Positions 1-6,234 are shown, counted from the stretch's first letter. The stretch: DNA of 7,166 bases from Ilumatobacteraceae bacterium (GCA_016650435.1 JAENVT010000165.1:1-7166), one strand, 5' to 3'. Made by a program: numbers and translations. Notes: generated by a model from the letters alone, not told the origin.

Positions 1-612
1 CCGACCGCCGCGACGATCCTCGCCCTCGGCGACTGGCCGGGTGCATGGCCAGCATCCAATCGATGGATAGCCGCGCTCACTGAGCGGATTGGCCGGCAGT
101 TGATTGATCTCGGCATACAGCGACATGTCGTCGTCGGTCCACGTGGCCAGCGGATTGATCTTGACCAAGTTGCGACCGATGTCGTATGTGACCACCGGCG
201 CGTTGGCGCGGGTCGGGCCATCGGCGCGGCGGACTCCGGTGATCCACGCGGCCTTGACCTCGAGCGCACGATTGAGCGGCTCGACCTTGCGCACTGCGCA
301 ACATCCCTCGACGTCGGTCTGCCACAGATTGTCTCGATGAATCTCGGGACGAGGAGTGACGACGCGGAGGTTGATGTCGAAGCGGTTCTGCATCTCCTCG
401 GCAAGCCACAACGTCTCGGCGAACAGGTACTGGGTGTCGAGCAGCACGATGTCGGCTCTCGGGTTGGCGCTGACCGCGAGGTGCACGAGCACGGCATCTT
501 CGAAGCTCGACGTGACGGCTACATTGTCGACGCCGTACGTCTCGAACGCCCAGCGCATCACGTCGGAGGGGTGCAACTGCTCGACGTTGTCGGGGGCTTG
601 GAGCAGGCTCAC
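1..612 (-). CDS. cysH: Adenylyl-sulfate (APS) reductase, CysH family; 3' end cut by window edge
   Basis: Reduces adenylyl sulfate to sulfite and AMP with thioredoxin as electron donor, the cytoplasmic step of assimilatory sulfate reduction before sulfite reductase. The 204 visible residues read through without a stop. They contain the nucleotide-binding loop SSFEDAVL (35-42), LDTQYLFAET (58-67, family form LDTGY.FPET), a Cys-Cys pair in GCCAVRKVEPL (103-113), and GCWPCTRPV (186-194) followed by GEDRRGGR. The Cys-Cys plus C-x-x-C set is the [4Fe-4S] ligand signature of APS-using enzymes; PAPS-specific homologues lack it. The C-terminal ECG(I/L)H segment with the catalytic cysteine must lie just beyond position 1. 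The GTG at 612 is the only usable start: an in-frame TAG lies a few codons upstream, and the ATG at 620 is in another frame and stops after three codons. Divergent from the siroheme gene at 683. Family assignment is secure; APS rather than PAPS preference is inferred from the cysteines. Confidence 0.95.
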   Translation of the reverse strand, partial: MSLLQAPDNVEQLHPSDVMRWAFETYGVDNVAVTSSFEDAVLVHLAVSANPRADIVLLDTQYLFAETLWLAEEMQNRFDINLRVVTPRPEIHRDNLWQTDVEGCCAVRKVEPLNRALEVKAAWITGVRRADGPTRANAPVVTYDIGRNLVKINPLATWTDDDMSLYAEINQLPANPLSERGYPSIGCWPCTRPVAEGEDRRGGR

Positions 613-618
613 CCCGGC

Positions 619-624
619 ATCCTA
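619..624 (-). promoter_or_regulatory. Putative -10 box of cysH, overlapping a Shine-Dalgarno-like sequence
   Basis: On the minus strand TAGGAT lies 6 nt before the GTG start of cysH. This fits the TANNNT box seen at the other starts and would give a leaderless or nearly leaderless mRNA. The overlapping AGGTAGGA (620-627, minus strand), 7 nt from the GTG, is also the best Shine-Dalgarno-like sequence in the window. Both readings cannot hold for the same transcript. No clear -35 hexamer was found. Confidence 0.4.
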
Positions 625-641
625 CCTAATTACGACTAATT

Positions 642-666
642 CGATCAAGATTGGTGCAATTGATCG
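642..666. promoter_or_regulatory. Inverted repeat in the cysH/siroheme divergent promoter region (candidate operator)
   Basis: CGATCAA (642-648) and TTGATCG (660-666) form a perfect 7-bp inverted repeat with an 11-bp spacer. It lies inside the 70-bp gap between the two divergent starts and ends 4 bp before the putative -10 of the siroheme gene. A direct repeat TAATT (627-631 and 637-641), 10 bp apart, lies beside it on the cysH side. The position suits a regulator controlling both genes, but the motif does not match a regulator site I recognise. Confidence 0.4.
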
Positions 667-670
667 TTGG

Positions 671-676
671 TAGCCT
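671..676 (+). promoter_or_regulatory. Putative -10 box (TAGCCT) of the siroheme gene
   Basis: TAGCCT lies 6 nt before the GTG at 683, the spacing expected if transcription starts at or next to the start codon. No Shine-Dalgarno sequence lies between it and the start. The same hexamer precedes valS and the L,D-transpeptidase gene. A -35 element was not identified. Confidence 0.5.
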
Positions 677-682
677 TCCGAA

Positions 683-1243
683 GTGGCGTTCGACTATCCG
701 ATCATGCTCGATCTGACCGGCGTGCCGGTGCTTGTCGTCGGCGGAGGGCGGGTCGCCCACCGCAAGATCGAAGGCCTGCTCCAGGCAGGTGCCGAGGTCG
801 CCGTCGTCGCCAAATCAGCGATCGATTCGATCCGCTCGATGCCGGTTCACGTCGTCTTGCGGGGATACGAATCCGCAGATCTTGGCGATGTGCGTTTAGT
901 CATAGCCGCCACCGACGACCCGGCCGTCAACGCTGCAGTCTCGGCCGACGCCACCGCTCGCGGGATCTGGGTGAACTCCGCCGACGACCCGGCAAACTGC
1001 ACCTTCACGTTGCCGGCGGTGGCGCGAGACGGCGAGGTCACGGTCGCGGTCAGCACGGGTGGGGCCAGCCCCGCCCTGGCTTCGCACCTGCGTGGAGAGA
1101 TCGAAGTGTGGCTGGCGGAGATCGGAGCGGCCGATGCCGCAATTGACCTCGCAGCGCAGCGCCGCGAATTGCACGCTCGTGGAGTGTCGACAGAGACGGT
1201 CGATTGGTCGGATCGCCTGCGGACGGCCCTGCGTCAACCCTGA
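683..1243 (+). CDS. Precorrin-2 dehydrogenase / sirohydrochlorin ferrochelatase (stand-alone CysG-N / Met8p-type domain)
   Basis: Oxidises precorrin-2 to sirohydrochlorin with NAD+ and, in many family members, inserts Fe2+ to give siroheme, the cofactor of sulfite and nitrite reductases. The 186-aa protein opens with the typical PIMLDLTGVPVLVVGGG, whose Rossmann glycines are 20-22 in GGGRVAHRK. It continues with IAATDD (74-79), VNSADDP (97-103) and STGGASPALA (124-133). D101 aligns by motif with the catalytic Asp of CysG (its Asp104) and Met8p. The length matches stand-alone enzymes, with no fused uroporphyrinogen methyltransferase domain, so that activity must be encoded elsewhere. The GTG at 683 keeps the whole conserved N-terminus; an ATG at 704 would remove part of it. 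Divergent from cysH, which supports a role in sulfite reduction. Its end faces the toxin gene with a 9-bp gap. Whether this member also chelates iron cannot be read from sequence. Confidence 0.93.
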   Translation: MAFDYPIMLDLTGVPVLVVGGGRVAHRKIEGLLQAGAEVAVVAKSAIDSIRSMPVHVVLRGYESADLGDVRLVIAATDDPAVNAAVSADATARGIWVNSADDPANCTFTLPAVARDGEVTVAVSTGGASPALASHLRGEIEVWLAEIGAADAAIDLAAQRRELHARGVSTETVDWSDRLRTALRQP

Positions 1244-1252
1244 GTGGCGCGA

Positions 1253-1657
1253 TCAACTTCCGAGCACGGCAAAGCCGAGTGAACGAGCCGCCTGCGCCTG
1301 CCGAAGATCGAAGGTGACGAACGGCAGCGAGGGGATGGCCAACCGCTGCGCACTCGCGAGCTGAATTGCGTCGAGTGATCGAATCCCAAGTTGCTCGCCG
1401 ATCTGAGCTGCGCCGCGACATACCGCCTCGTCGACAATGACTAGTGCCATCGAGTCCAGGTCCGCGGCGAATTGCTCCTTGGCCTCTCGGAGCTCGGCGC
1501 CGCGCAATGCACGGGCGAGATTGCGTCGAACCTCGACAAACGTCACCCAGCTGGTTACCAGAACGGAGTCGCTGTTGAGTAGGCGCTCGGCGAGTGACGA
1601 GTCGGGCTCAGCGAAATAGTTCTTGAGTAGTGCGCTCGAGTCGACGTAGGTCGTCAT
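1253..1657 (-). CDS. vapC: PIN-domain toxin, VapC-like ribonuclease
   Basis: A 134-aa single-domain PIN protein, the usual size for VapC toxins. These Mg2+-dependent endoribonucleases typically cut tRNA or rRNA and stop growth when not held by the antitoxin. The acidic active-site residues are all visible: D6 in YVDSSALLK, E42 in TFVEVRRNL, D96 in RSLDAIQLASA and D117 in FVTFDLRQAQAARSLGF. The enzyme therefore looks intact. It starts 8 bp after the stop of the antitoxin gene with no clear Shine-Dalgarno sequence, so translation is probably coupled to the upstream gene in one operon. It ends tail-to-tail with the siroheme gene, and no terminator is visible in the 9-bp gap. The RNA target cannot be predicted. 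Confidence 0.92.
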   Translation of the reverse strand: MTTYVDSSALLKNYFAEPDSSLAERLLNSDSVLVTSWVTFVEVRRNLARALRGAELREAKEQFAADLDSMALVIVDEAVCRGAAQIGEQLGIRSLDAIQLASAQRLAIPSLPFVTFDLRQAQAARSLGFAVLGS

Positions 1658-1665
1658 CGGTGTGG

Positions 1666-1929
1666 TCAGTCGCCGCGATCACGATCGAGAAGGTCGATGA
1701 TTGGTTCGACCGATCGAAACCGCTTTGGAGCACCAGGTGAACGCGGCTTCACAGCTGGCGTGATCCAGCCCTCGGCGATCCCATCCGCCAGTCGATCGCC
1801 ACCGCCTGGAAGGGGCACGAGCATCACCTTCGGACGGCCCCGTTCGGTGATCGTGATGGTCTGGCCGCGCTCCACGCGGTCGAGGTAGTCGGAGAGATGT
1901 TGCTTCAATTCGCGCACACCGACATCCAT
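1666..1929 (-). CDS. vapB: Type II antitoxin, Phd/YefM fold, partner of the PIN toxin
   Basis: An 87-aa antitoxin. Residues 1-40 show the Phd/YefM DNA-binding and dimerisation pattern: V.ELKQHLSDYLDRVERGQTITIT and then the hallmark ERGRPKVMLVPL. The Pro- and Arg-rich remainder (41-87, with GWITPAVKP and ending in IIDLLDRDRGD) is the expected flexible segment that binds and neutralises the toxin. It is the first gene of the operon. Phd-type antitoxins repress their own promoter, alone or with toxin, and two palindromic sites overlap this gene's start region. The ATG at 1929 places MDVGVRELK in register with homologues; a second ATG 4 nt downstream is out of frame. The symbol vapB reflects the pairing with a PIN toxin rather than the AbrB-type fold. 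Confidence 0.9.
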   Translation of the reverse strand: MDVGVRELKQHLSDYLDRVERGQTITITERGRPKVMLVPLPGGGDRLADGIAEGWITPAVKPRSPGAPKRFRSVEPIIDLLDRDRGD

Positions 1930-1961
1930 GTGTACACATTATCATCGAATGTAGACACATT
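1928..1961. promoter_or_regulatory. Tandem palindromes over the antitoxin promoter and start (autorepression operator)
   Basis: ATGTGTACACAT (1928-1939) is a perfect 12-bp palindrome that includes the first bases of the antitoxin start codon. AATGTAGACACATT (1948-1961) is a second site with perfect 5-bp arms (AATGT/ACATT) around a variant core. The centres are 21 bp apart, two helical turns, so two bound dimers would lie on the same DNA face. The putative -10 box sits between and over them. This is the arrangement expected for antitoxin or complex binding. Site and pairing are seen directly; the identity of the binding protein is inferred. Confidence 0.7.
1936..1941 (-). promoter_or_regulatory. 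Putative -10 box of the vapBC operon
   Basis: On the minus strand TAATGT lies 6 nt before the ATG at 1929. The overlapping GATAAT, 2 nt further upstream, is an alternative -10. The box overlaps the perfect palindrome, so operator binding would block polymerase. There is no Shine-Dalgarno sequence before the start, consistent with a leaderless message. The -35 region is unclear. Confidence 0.5.
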
Positions 1962-2000
1962 GGTCTTGAAATCACAGATCTGCCTGCACCAGGTGGTCGG

Positions 2001-2006
2001 TAGCCT
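2001..2006 (+). promoter_or_regulatory. Putative -10 box (TAGCCT) of valS
   Basis: TAGCCT lies 9 nt before the ATG of valS, so the transcript would be leaderless or carry only a few leader bases. AGGTGG (1991-1996) resembles a Shine-Dalgarno sequence but is about 19 nt from the start, too far to serve. The 86-bp gap to the divergent antitoxin gene leaves no room for a T-box leader, and none is seen. Confidence 0.45.
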
Positions 2007-2015
2007 TGGCGAACC

Positions 2016-4610
2016 ATGCCTGATATCGCGTCGAAGATCCCTGAGAAGCCGTCGCTCGACGGCATCGAGACTCGCTGGATGCAGCGGTGGGAGGCCGACG
2101 GCACCTATCGCTTCGATCGTTCTGCAAGCCGCGATGAGGTATTCGCGATCGACACGCCACCGCCAACAGCCAGTGGTTCGCTGCACATCGGCCACGTGTT
2201 CAGCTACACCCATACCGATACCATCGCCCGCTTTCAGCGCATGCGCGGCAAGACCGTCTTCTATCCGATCGGATGGGACGACAACGGATTGGCAACCGAA
2301 CGCCGCGTGCAGAACGTCACCGGTGTCCGGTGTGATCCGTCGCTGCCGTACGACCCCGATTTCGTCGCGCCGTACAACGGTGATGTCCCCAAAGACCACC
2401 GCGCCATCCCGATCAGCCGTCCTAACTTCGTCAGCCTCTGCCACAGCGTGATCCACGAGGACGAAGAAGTGTTCGAACAACTCGTGCGCCGGCTGGGAAT
2501 CTCCATCGACTGGTCATTCCTCTACACCACGATCGGCGAGCGTTCCCAGCGGGTCAGCCAGTTGGCGTTCCTGCACAACCTGGCCCGCGGCGAGGCGTAC
2601 CAACAAGACGCGCCGACGCTGTACGACATCGACGAGCGCACCGCCGTCGCGCAGGCCGAGATGGAAGACCGCGATGTGCCCGGGGCCTACCACAAGATTG
2701 CGTTCCATCGCAGTGCCAAAGATGGGGCGGCTAGTGATGGAGACCTGCAGATCGACACCACTCGGCCGGAGTTGCTGGCCAGTTGCGTGGCGATGGTCGC
2801 CCACCCCGACGATGCCCGCTACAAGCCGTTGTTCGGCACCACGGTGCGAACTCCCCTGTTCGAGGTCGAGGTACCGGTGCTCGCCCATCATCTCGCCGAT
2901 CCCGAGAAGGGCACCGGCATCGCCATGATCTGTACGTTCGGCGACACCACCGACGTCACCTGGTGGCGCGAGCTCAACCTGCCGTCGCGTGCGCTGATCG
3001 GATTCGACGGGCGGATGGCCATCGACACGCCGCCGTGGATCACGTCACCTGCAGGCGAGGCGGCGTACGCCCAAGTCGCCGGCCTGGCGCCGAAGCAAGC
3101 ACAGCGCAAGATCGTCGAGATGCTCACCGAGTCGGGCGAGATGCTCGGCGAGCCCCGTCCCATCAGCCACCCGGTGAAGTTCTACGAGCGCGGATCACGA
3201 CCACTCGAAATCGTCGCGACCCGCCAGTGGTACATCCGCAACGGTGGCCGCGACGAACCGCTCCGCAACGCGTTGCTCCGGCGCGGCGAGGAGCTGAAAT
3301 GGCATCCCCCATACATGCACAACCGCTACCAGAACTGGGTCGGCGGTTTGAACGGTGACTGGTTGATCAGCCGGCAGCGCTTCTTCGGCGTGCCGATCCC
3401 GTTGTGGTATCGCCTCGACGACGACGCAGCTCCGCTGTACGACGAGATCTTCACCCCCGCCGAAGACCAGTTGCCGATCGATCCATCGACAAGTTGCCCT
3501 CCCGGTTTCACCGAGGATCAGCGCGGCAAGCCGGGTGGTTTCATCGGAGATCCCGACGTCATGGATACGTGGGCGACATCGTCGCTCACGCCACAGATCG
3601 CCGGAGGCTGGGTCGATGATCCCGATCTCTTCGCACGGGTGTTCCCCATGGACATGCGCCCGCAAGCGCACGACATCATCCGCACGTGGCTGTTCGGCAG
3701 CGTCGTGCGCAGTCACCACGAGCATGGCTGTCTGCCATGGACCCACGCGGCGATCTCGGGATTCATCCTCGATCCCGACCGTAAGAAGATGTCGAAGAGC
3801 AAGGGCAACGCCGTCACACCGATCAATCTGTTGGAGGACTACGGCACCGACGCGGTGCGTTATTGGGGAGCGTCGGGACGAGCCGGCGTCGACACTGCCT
3901 TCGACGAAGGGCAGATGAAGATCGGTCGCAAGTTGGGCACCAAGCTGCTGAACGCCAGCAAGTTCGTGCTCGGCTTCGGAGCACCACCGGCCGGCGCTGC
4001 TCCCACAGCGGCGATCGATCAAGCAATGCTCGCACGGCTCGGGGAAGTTGTCGACGAGGCCACCCGCTCGCTCGATGACTTCGACTATGCCAGGGCGTTG
4101 GAGCGCACTGAGGCATTCTTCTGGTGGTTCTGCGACGACTACGTCGAATTGGTCAAGGGACGCGCGTACGGAACGCAGGGCGACGACGCCGCGCACTCGG
4201 CACGAGCCGCGCTTCGTCAGGCCCTCGATGTGATGCTGCGCCTGTTCGCACCGTTCCTGCCGTTCGTCACCGAGGAGGTGTGGAGTTGGTGGCGCGACGG
4301 ATCGGTGCACGCCACATCGTGGCCCACGGCCGAAACGTTGTCGTCGGCGGGTGATGTCTCGGTGCTCGCGCCGGTCAGCGAAGTGCTGGCCGTGGTTCGC
4401 CGGGCCAAGACCGAGGCCAAGCTCAGCCAACGCGCCGCTGTCGAGCAGCTGATCGTCAGCGGACCGGCTGCCGCTCTAGCCGCCATCGAGGCCTGCCGCA
4501 CCGACCTCGCCGAGGCCGGCGGCATCGCCGAATTCACCTTGTCAGAGGGTCCAACGCTGTCGACGACCGTGCGGTTGGCGCCCTCGACGGATTCCACGAC
4601 CGCCCACTAG
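2016..4610 (+). CDS. valS: Valine--tRNA ligase
   Basis: Charges tRNA-Val with valine using ATP and edits mis-charged threonine; cytoplasmic class Ia synthetase. The 864-aa protein has all landmarks in order: PPPTASGSLHIGH with the HIGH motif at 57-60; WDDNGLATERRVQ; the editing (CP1) domain with DTTRPE (247-252), AHPDD (262-266) and the GTGIAMICTFGD segment; LNGDWLISRQRFFGVPIPLWY; DVMDTWATSSLTPQI; KMSKS at 591-595 in KKMSKSKGN; and an alpha-helical anticodon-binding domain over roughly 680-815. The short C-terminus and HIGH-region wording resemble the alternative bacterial/archaeal-like ValRS subgroup (HAMAP type 2) rather than the longer E. coli form. That subgrouping is from memory of motif style. 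The ATG at 2016 gives a normal N-terminus leading into LDGIETRWMQRWE. No break or missing catalytic motif was seen. Confidence 0.97.
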   Translation: MPDIASKIPEKPSLDGIETRWMQRWEADGTYRFDRSASRDEVFAIDTPPPTASGSLHIGHVFSYTHTDTIARFQRMRGKTVFYPIGWDDNGLATERRVQNVTGVRCDPSLPYDPDFVAPYNGDVPKDHRAIPISRPNFVSLCHSVIHEDEEVFEQLVRRLGISIDWSFLYTTIGERSQRVSQLAFLHNLARGEAYQQDAPTLYDIDERTAVAQAEMEDRDVPGAYHKIAFHRSAKDGAASDGDLQIDTTRPELLASCVAMVAHPDDARYKPLFGTTVRTPLFEVEVPVLAHHLADPEKGTGIAMICTFGDTTDVTWWRELNLPSRALIGFDGRMAIDTPPWITSPAGEAAYAQVAGLAPKQAQRKIVEMLTESGEMLGEPRPISHPVKFYERGSRPLEIVATRQWYIRNGGRDEPLRNALLRRGEELKWHPPYMHNRYQNWVGGLNGDWLISRQRFFGVPIPLWYRLDDDAAPLYDEIFTPAEDQLPIDPSTSCPPGFTEDQRGKPGGFIGDPDVMDTWATSSLTPQIAGGWVDDPDLFARVFPMDMRPQAHDIIRTWLFGSVVRSHHEHGCLPWTHAAISGFILDPDRKKMSKSKGNAVTPINLLEDYGTDAVRYWGASGRAGVDTAFDEGQMKIGRKLGTKLLNASKFVLGFGAPPAGAAPTAAIDQAMLARLGEVVDEATRSLDDFDYARALERTEAFFWWFCDDYVELVKGRAYGTQGDDAAHSARAALRQALDVMLRLFAPFLPFVTEEVWSWWRDGSVHATSWPTAETLSSAGDVSVLAPVSEVLAVVRRAKTEAKLSQRAAVEQLIVSGPAAALAAIEACRTDLAEAGGIAEFTLSEGPTLSTTVRLAPSTDSTTAH

Positions 4611-4613
4611 CCT
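4608..4613 (+). promoter_or_regulatory. Putative -10 box (TAGCCT) of the L,D-transpeptidase gene, overlapping the valS stop
   Basis: The TAG stop codon of valS forms the first half of TAGCCT, which lies 7 nt before the GTG at 4621. TCGACG (4584-4589), 18 bp upstream, is a possible weak -35. No Shine-Dalgarno sequence precedes the GTG. The gene could be read both from this promoter and by read-through from valS. Confidence 0.4.
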
Positions 4614-4620
4614 GCTCGAC

Positions 4621-5307
4621 GTGAAGTTGAGGGTTCGGGTTGTAGCGCTGCTGGCGACCATTGCCGCGCTATGGGTGGGCGCGTCTGTCGCGCCCGCAGT
4701 TGTTTCGGCGACTACCCCTGTGACGACGACGACCATTGCCGGAGACGGTGGCGCGGTCGATGTGCCGATCGCCAGCAACGTCGCGCCCGCCGATGGAGCC
4801 GCAGCGGCCACCCGCGGCAGCAGCATTCAAGAAACACCCACGGAGCCTCCGCCCCCCACCGAGGAACCGCCAACGACCGTGATCACCGTGCCGCCCAATA
4901 CCGGCGTGCCGTTCTCGTCGGGGCTCGGACAGCGAGTCGTCTATTCGAAGAATCAGATGCGCGTCTGGATCGTCGACAGCAACAACGTCACCGTGCGCAC
5001 CTATCGCGTGTCGGGACGCATGGGCCAACCGGATCCAGGCACGTATCACGTGTTCTCCCGGTCCACGTTCACGTGCAACATCGACCACCCCAACATCTGC
5101 ATGAGGTTCATGGTTCGATTCGCCCACGGGCCGCTGGGCGACAACATCGGCTTCCACGAGATCCCCCGCAAAGATGGGGTGCCCATCGAGTCCGATGCCC
5201 AATTGGGCCAGCCGTTGTCGGGTGGATGCGTTCGTCAGTCCACAGCAGACGCCATGTTCATGTGGGACTTCGCTGGCGTTGGCACGACGGTCGTCGTCAC
5301 CGACTGA
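4621..5307 (+). CDS. Secreted L,D-transpeptidase, YkuD family
   Basis: Probable exported peptidoglycan enzyme making 3-3 cross-links or attaching proteins to the wall through a cysteine acyl-enzyme. The 228-aa product has a positively charged start and a hydrophobic stretch (about 7-30) that looks like a Sec signal peptide ending near A30. A Thr-, Ala- and Pro-rich linker (31-95, with EPPPPTEEPPTT) follows, suited to crossing the wall. The YkuD domain begins near VVYSKNQMRVWIVD (106-119). Catalytic elements are H179 in IGFHEIP and C203 in PLSGGCVRQ. The usual SHGC is SGGC here, with Gly at 201. C152 and C160 are close enough for a disulfide. The GTG start at 4621 is 10 bp after valS, and the gene ends 4 bp from the convergent mscS-type gene. 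The family is clear; the exact reaction is inferred. Confidence 0.9.
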   Translation: MKLRVRVVALLATIAALWVGASVAPAVVSATTPVTTTTIAGDGGAVDVPIASNVAPADGAAAATRGSSIQETPTEPPPPTEEPPTTVITVPPNTGVPFSSGLGQRVVYSKNQMRVWIVDSNNVTVRTYRVSGRMGQPDPGTYHVFSRSTFTCNIDHPNICMRFMVRFAHGPLGDNIGFHEIPRKDGVPIESDAQLGQPLSGGCVRQSTADAMFMWDFAGVGTTVVVTD

Positions 5308-5311
5308 GCCG

Positions 5312-6205
5312 TCAATCGTCCTCGGCCGGGCCCGACGATGACGCGGGTGCAGACGAGACGATGTGAGCCACCGTGTGCGGTTCCGGGGGTGCGATCAACT
5401 CGCCTTCGCGGAATGCCTCGAGCGCGAGCCGGCGCCAGGCACGACGCACTTCGTCGCGCTTTCCTGGCACAGTGGGAGCAGACACCCGATAGATGAACCT
5501 GTCGTCGCGCAACTCGGTCAGCCCGACGATCGTGACGGCACCCCTCAGCGCTGGTCCGGCCGAGGAGTGCTCGCGCAGTTGAGTAGTGAGACGACCAACG
5601 ACCTGTTCGACCACACCGAGATCACTCTCGCGTGACAGTTCGAGCTCGAGCAGGGCGATCGGTGATTTCGAAAGATTGGCCACGCACATCACGTTGCCGT
5701 GGGCAACATGCCACACGCGACCCTCGCCATCGCGCAGGCGCACGCTGCGCAGCGTGATCCGCTCGACCTCGCCCGTCGCCAAGCCGACGTCGATGCTGTC
5801 GCCGACGCCGTATTGATCTTCGGCGAGAACGAACAGGCCGGCGATCACATCGCGAATCAACGTCTGAGCACCGAAGGCAACCGCGCCGCCGATGACGGTA
5901 GCCGTAGCGATGACTCCGCCGATGTTGACACCGAGTTCACTGATGATGGTGATGATCGCGGTGGCCCACACGACACCGACGACTGCCGAGCGCAACGCCG
6001 AAGACAGCGCACGCTGCCTGGCGTCGGCGCGACTGTGGTCGGTGCCCGGTATCGCCAGGGTTCGGCTCAGCAGGCGGGTCACGATGGCTCGCAACACCAG
6101 GCCAACGACGATGGCGACGATGATGATCACCAGGATCCGCAGTGGTGTCAGCAGGTGCAGATCGTCGAGATTCTGCATCCACTTGGGCCGTGACGACGTT
6201 GGCAC
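5312..6205 (-). CDS. MscS-family mechanosensitive ion channel
   Basis: Inner-membrane channel that opens under membrane tension to release solutes on hypo-osmotic shock. From the GTG at 6205 the protein is 297 aa. It has a hydrophobic helix at 22-43 (RILVIIIVAIVVGLVL), a second at about 72-90, and the pore-lining TM3 at about 94-126 (GGVIATATVIGGAVAFGAQTLIRDV in pieces). The MscS beta domain follows, with EDQYGVGDSIDV (129-140), GEVERITLRSVRLRDGEGRV and HGNVMCVANLSK, then a soluble alpha/beta C-terminal domain to about 275 and a disordered acidic tail. The frame stays open upstream to 6628, but that extension would run over the divergent LCP gene and its sequence is not channel-like. GTG 6205 is favoured because it precedes the first membrane helix and has TATGGT 6 nt upstream. 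The ATG at 6178 is a second choice. Confidence 0.9.
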   Translation of the reverse strand: MPTSSRPKWMQNLDDLHLLTPLRILVIIIVAIVVGLVLRAIVTRLLSRTLAIPGTDHSRADARQRALSSALRSAVVGVVWATAIITIISELGVNIGGVIATATVIGGAVAFGAQTLIRDVIAGLFVLAEDQYGVGDSIDVGLATGEVERITLRSVRLRDGEGRVWHVAHGNVMCVANLSKSPIALLELELSRESDLGVVEQVVGRLTTQLREHSSAGPALRGAVTIVGLTELRDDRFIYRVSAPTVPGKRDEVRRAWRRLALEAFREGELIAPPEPHTVAHIVSSAPASSSGPAEDD

Positions 6206-6211
6206 GATCCG

Positions 6212-6217
6212 ACCATA
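6212..6217 (-). promoter_or_regulatory. Putative -10 box (TATGGT) of the MscS-family gene
   Basis: On the minus strand TATGGT lies 6 nt before the GTG at 6205, the same spacing as at the cysH, siroheme and vapB starts. It supports that start over longer ones in the same frame. No Shine-Dalgarno sequence is present and no -35 was identified. Confidence 0.45.
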
Positions 6218-6234
6218 GTCAAGCCTGGGTACGG

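Noticed and set aside
612..620. ATG at 620 (minus strand) as the cysH start
   Set aside because: It is out of frame with cysH and stops after three codons.
100..639. A 179-codon plus-strand frame opposite cysH
   Set aside because: The minus strand carries all CysH motifs in order with a proper start; the plus frame shows no family signature.
1930..2015. T-box or other leader riboswitch for valS
   Set aside because: The gap is only 86 bp, is occupied by the vapB operator, and the putative valS -10 is 9 nt from the ATG, leaving no leader.
1897..2451. Overlapping plus- and minus-strand frames spanning the antitoxin-valS junction
   Set aside because: They cross the promoter region and the start of valS in other frames and show no family resemblance.
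3195..4430. A 411-codon open frame antisense to valS
   Set aside because: It lies wholly inside the clearly coding valS gene. Its translation shows no recognisable domain and is Arg/His/Val-rich low-complexity, typical of antisense shadows in G+C-rich genes.
5315..5339. Possible hairpin (ATCGTC...GACGAT) near the ldt/mscS convergent ends as a bidirectional terminator
   Set aside because: The arms are only 6 bp, the inner bases pair poorly, it lies within the mscS coding sequence and no T-tract follows on either strand.
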